The notes under the pieces were generated by a model, which worked only from the letters and a program-made list of their open reading frames with translations, searched no databases and was not told where the DNA came from. Below, one piece after another: positions 61,329 to 64,000 of a stretch of DNA of 64,000 bases. Positions within the stretch are counted from its first letter, which is position 1. Each line of letters starts with the position of its first letter. The stretch comes from an uncultured Prevotellaceae bacterium (lineage in GTDB: Bacteria > Bacteroidota > Bacteroidia > Bacteroidales > Bacteroidaceae), in NCBI GenBank assembly GCA_946402905.1, contig CAMIYC010000008.1, forward strand, positions 1-64,000, read 5' to 3'. Made by a program: the position numbers and the translations under genes.

Positions 61329-64000
61329 ATGAACCTAAAATCAATTATTTCCATCATGCTCCTGACGGGCGCTTCGTGTGCATACGCCGCAGGATTCGTG
61401 AAAAATGGCAACAGCGTGACCATCAATGTCGCTTCGCCGGCCTCCGACGGTGCGAAAATCGTGTGTCTGCAGGTCGTCAATGACAACATTATCAGAGTAC
61501 GCGCTACGTGCGAAGAGGCTCTGCCGCAGAAAAGCAGCCTCATTATCGTGCCGCAAAAAGCCAAGCCTCAGTTTGAGGTGACGGAAGACAACAACACCGT
61601 CAGGGTAAAAGCCAAAAACGTACAGGCCGTTGTGGAAAAATCCAGCGGCAGAATCACCTTCTTTGACGCTACTGGCAAGACGCTGCTCAAAGAGGCCGAC
61701 AAAGGAAAGACATTCAAAGCATTCCGCGTGCCCGAGCGTGAACTGGGCGTGCCCACACGCCAGCTCTCCGAAAGCGAGCTGAACGGACTCACCTGGAGAG
61801 CTCTTTTCGAAAACCAGCCCGATGAGAAAGCCATTTACGGACTCGGGCAGCACCAGGCAGAGGAGATGAACATGCTCGGCAAGAACGAAGAACTCTATCA
61901 GTATAACACCAAAGTGAGCGTGCCGTTCATCATGAGCAACATGAATTATGGTATCCTCTGGGACAGCTATAGCCTCGGACGTTGGGGTAACCCCAACGAT
62001 TATCTCCAGCTCAACCGTGCTTTCAAGCTCTACGATAAAAACGGGCGTCCTGGACATCTCACCGGCACCTATGTCGATAAGAATGGACAAAAAGTGGTGC
62101 GCGACGAAGACTCCATCTACTATGAGTTCGACTGTCCTTCGACTTCTGCCATCGGCAACGCCACCGAACCAGGCGGCATCAAAAACCTGCCCAAGGGCTT
62201 TAATCTCGACGGTGCACAGGTGGTCTACGACGGATTTATCGAAGCACCACAGACCAGCCTCTATCACTTTATCCTATACTATGCCGGATATATGAAAGTG
62301 TATATCGGCGGAAAAGAAGTGGTGGCCGAACGCTGGCGCACTGCCTGGAACCCTAACTCTTGGAAATTCACTGCACCCCTGACCAAAGGCAAGCGCACAC
62401 AGCTGCGCATAGAGTGGAAGCCCGACGGCGGTGTGAGCTACTGCGGTCTGCGTGCCGCCGTGCCAACCACACCCAAGGAGCAGAAGATGATCAGCATCTG
62501 GAGCGAAATGAGTCGCGACATGGACTACTATTTCATCGCTGGCAAGAATATGGACGAGGTGATCAGCGGATACCGCACACTCACCGGCAAGGCCTCGGTC
62601 TATCCTAAGTGGACACTCGGATTCTGGCAGAGCCGCGAACGCTACAAGAGCAGCTACGACATCGAGTCGACACTCGCAGAATTTCGCAAGCGTCATATCC
62701 CTGTTGACAACATTGTGCAAGACTGGAACTACTGGGCACTGCCCGACTGGGGAAGTCATCAGTTTGAAGCATCACGGTTCCCCAATCCTCAGGCTATGCT
62801 TGACAGTGTACACCAGATGAACGGACGCTTCATGATCTCGGTATGGCCCAAATTCTATGACACTGTAGACAACTACAAGGAACTCGACAGCAAGGGATGG
62901 ATCTATCAGCAGGCTATCAAAGACGATATCCACGACTGGCTCGGATTCACAGGCTCTTTCTACGACGCTTACGACGCCAATGCCCGCAAGATGTTCTGGA
63001 GACAGATGAACGACAATCTCTACACGAAATTCAAGTATGGCATCGATGCCTGGTGGATGGACGCCTCTGAACCCAATGTGCGCGACTGCACCCCGGTGTG
63101 GTACCGCAAGGCCCTAAGCGGACCCACCGCACTGGGCACCTCGACCGAATACTTCAACGCATACTCCATCGTCAATGCCGACGCTATCTACAACGGACAG
63201 CGCAGTGTCAACCCCAATCAGCGTGTCTTCCTGCTCACCCGCAGCGGATTCGCCGGCGAACAGCGTTACTCCACTGCTACATGGAGCGGCGACATCGGTA
63301 CGCGATGGGAGGATATGCGCTCGCAGATGACAGCCGGACTCAACTATTCTATGAGTGGGCTGCCCTTCTGGGGCATGGACCAGGGTGGATTCTCCGTGGA
63401 AAGCCGATATGTCAAAGCCCAGCAGGAGTATGACAAGACGGGAGTAGAGAATGCCGACCTCACTGAGTGGCGCGAACTGCAGACCCGCTGGAACCAGTTC
63501 GGGTGCTTCATCCCGCTCTATCGTGCCCATGGCCAGTGGCCGTTGCGCGAAGTATGGAACATCGCGCCAGAGGATCATCCAGCCTATAAGACCATCGTAT
63601 GGTACGACCGCCTGCGCTATCACATGATGCCATATCTTTACAGTATGGCCGGATGGGTACACTTCAAAGACTATACCATGATGCGCGGTCTGGCCATGGA
63701 CTTCAACGGCGACGACCATGTGTACGACATCGCAGACCAGTGGATGTTCGGACCTGCCTTCATGGCATGCCCGGTGGGTTACTACCAGGCCCGCAACAGA
63801 AGCGTATACTTCCCCAAGCAGTGCGGATGGTATGACCTCTATACAGGACAATATGTCGAAGGAGGACAACAACTGGTGGTAGACGCTCCCTATGAGCGCA
63901 TGCCGGTATACGTCAGAGAGGGTAGTATCGTGCCCTTTGGCCCCGAGATGGAATGGAGTGACGAGAAACCTGCCGAACTGATCAATCTTTATGTTTACGA
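61329..64000 (+). CDS. GH31 alpha-xylosidase-like glycosidase with PA14 insert (3' end outside window)
   Basis: This exported family GH31 enzyme is open from the ATG at 61329 to the window end (890 codons, no frameshift). It has a signal peptide (MNLKSIISIMLLTGASCAYA). An N-terminal galactose-mutarotase-like domain comes first (YGLGQHQAEEM). A PA14-type insert sits at about 285-380 (YDGFIEAPQTSLYHFILYYAG). The catalytic barrel carries nucleophile Asp578 in AWWMDASEPN and acid/base Asp655 in TWSGDIG. The PA14 insert and the barrel sequence match alpha-xylosidases that remove xylose from xyloglucan oligosaccharides, though alpha-glucosidase activity cannot be excluded. It follows the LacI gene by 73 bp with no separate promoter seen. 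Family members of this type are about 950 residues, so roughly 60-70 residues are missing. Confidence 0.9.
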   Translation, partial: MNLKSIISIMLLTGASCAYAAGFVKNGNSVTINVASPASDGAKIVCLQVVNDNIIRVRATCEEALPQKSSLIIVPQKAKPQFEVTEDNNTVRVKAKNVQAVVEKSSGRITFFDATGKTLLKEADKGKTFKAFRVPERELGVPTRQLSESELNGLTWRALFENQPDEKAIYGLGQHQAEEMNMLGKNEELYQYNTKVSVPFIMSNMNYGILWDSYSLGRWGNPNDYLQLNRAFKLYDKNGRPGHLTGTYVDKNGQKVVRDEDSIYYEFDCPSTSAIGNATEPGGIKNLPKGFNLDGAQVVYDGFIEAPQTSLYHFILYYAGYMKVYIGGKEVVAERWRTAWNPNSWKFTAPLTKGKRTQLRIEWKPDGGVSYCGLRAAVPTTPKEQKMISIWSEMSRDMDYYFIAGKNMDEVISGYRTLTGKASVYPKWTLGFWQSRERYKSSYDIESTLAEFRKRHIPVDNIVQDWNYWALPDWGSHQFEASRFPNPQAMLDSVHQMNGRFMISVWPKFYDTVDNYKELDSKGWIYQQAIKDDIHDWLGFTGSFYDAYDANARKMFWRQMNDNLYTKFKYGIDAWWMDASEPNVRDCTPVWYRKALSGPTALGTSTEYFNAYSIVNADAIYNGQRSVNPNQRVFLLTRSGFAGEQRYSTATWSGDIGTRWEDMRSQMTAGLNYSMSGLPFWGMDQGGFSVESRYVKAQQEYDKTGVENADLTEWRELQTRWNQFGCFIPLYRAHGQWPLREVWNIAPEDHPAYKTIVWYDRLRYHMMPYLYSMAGWVHFKDYTMMRGLAMDFNGDDHVYDIADQWMFGPAFMACPVGYYQARNRSVYFPKQCGWYDLYTGQYVEGGQQLVVDAPYERMPVYVREGSIVPFGPEMEWSDEKPAELINLYVY

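Overview
The window looks like a chromosomal segment from a plant-polysaccharide-degrading member of the Bacteroidales, most likely Prevotellaceae. Four things point there: three SusC/SusD pairs; Bacteroidetes-type promoters (TTTG about 20 bp upstream of TAnnTTTG) at several starts; secreted proteins that end in short type IX secretion (T9SS)-like C-terminal modules; and a GH10 xylanase-CE1 feruloyl esterase fusion of the kind known from Prevotella ruminicola. I see no transposase, integrase, phage gene or CRISPR array. Species cannot be assigned from sequence alone.

Layout. (1) 1-2727: a ZIP metal transporter and purine nucleoside phosphorylase (deoD), both on the minus strand, in repeat-rich DNA: three copies of a ~165-bp dispersed repeat, a foldback element, a 9-bp minisatellite and GC-rich palindromes. 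(2) 2728-11465, minus strand: a three-gene operon matching the L-galactose to D-tagaturonate pathway (aldo-keto reductase, amidohydrolase-family lactonase, zinc dehydrogenase), followed by SusC1 and SusD1. (3) 11825-31917, plus strand, divergent from region 2: two tandem SusC/SusD pairs, an exported protein of unknown function, a 1517-residue PL11-type rhamnogalacturonan lyase with a huge beta-repeat extension, a second PL11 lyase, and mutY, whose start overlaps the lyase stop. (4) 32007-40757, minus strand except a small dehydrogenase remnant: GH10-CE1 fusion, two zinc-ribbon proteins and two GH43 enzymes (arabinoxylan/arabinan theme). (5) 41028-50955: mostly housekeeping, with an L-fucose-isomerase-like protein, Na/Pi transporter, OmpR-type response regulator, DUF5715/M15-like peptidase, class III fructose-bisphosphatase with a glycosyltransferase-like gene, HAD phosphatase and MFS transporter. 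(6) 50961-57319: a secreted zinc metalloprotease and a CotH-like exported protein converge around a tRNA-Val gene, followed by a CobW/COG0523 metal-chaperone GTPase with a His/Asp-rich tract. (7) 57536-64000: a pRiA4b ORF-3-like protein, an unknown exported protein, a LacI-family regulator with a palindrome overlapping its promoter, and a GH31 alpha-xylosidase-like gene (with PA14 insert) that runs off the window.

How it works together. Regions 2-4 and 7 read as modules for pectin (rhamnogalacturonan I backbone), a rare L-sugar (probably L-galactose), arabinoxylan and xyloglucan. Glycans are cut by exported enzymes, captured by SusD lipoproteins, imported by SusC transporters and finished in the periplasm or cytoplasm. 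No HTCS, ECF-sigma/anti-sigma or AraC regulator sits beside the SusCD loci; the only sugar-type regulator seen is the LacI protein before the GH31 gene. Intergenic DNA is unusually rich in small repeats and foldback structures.
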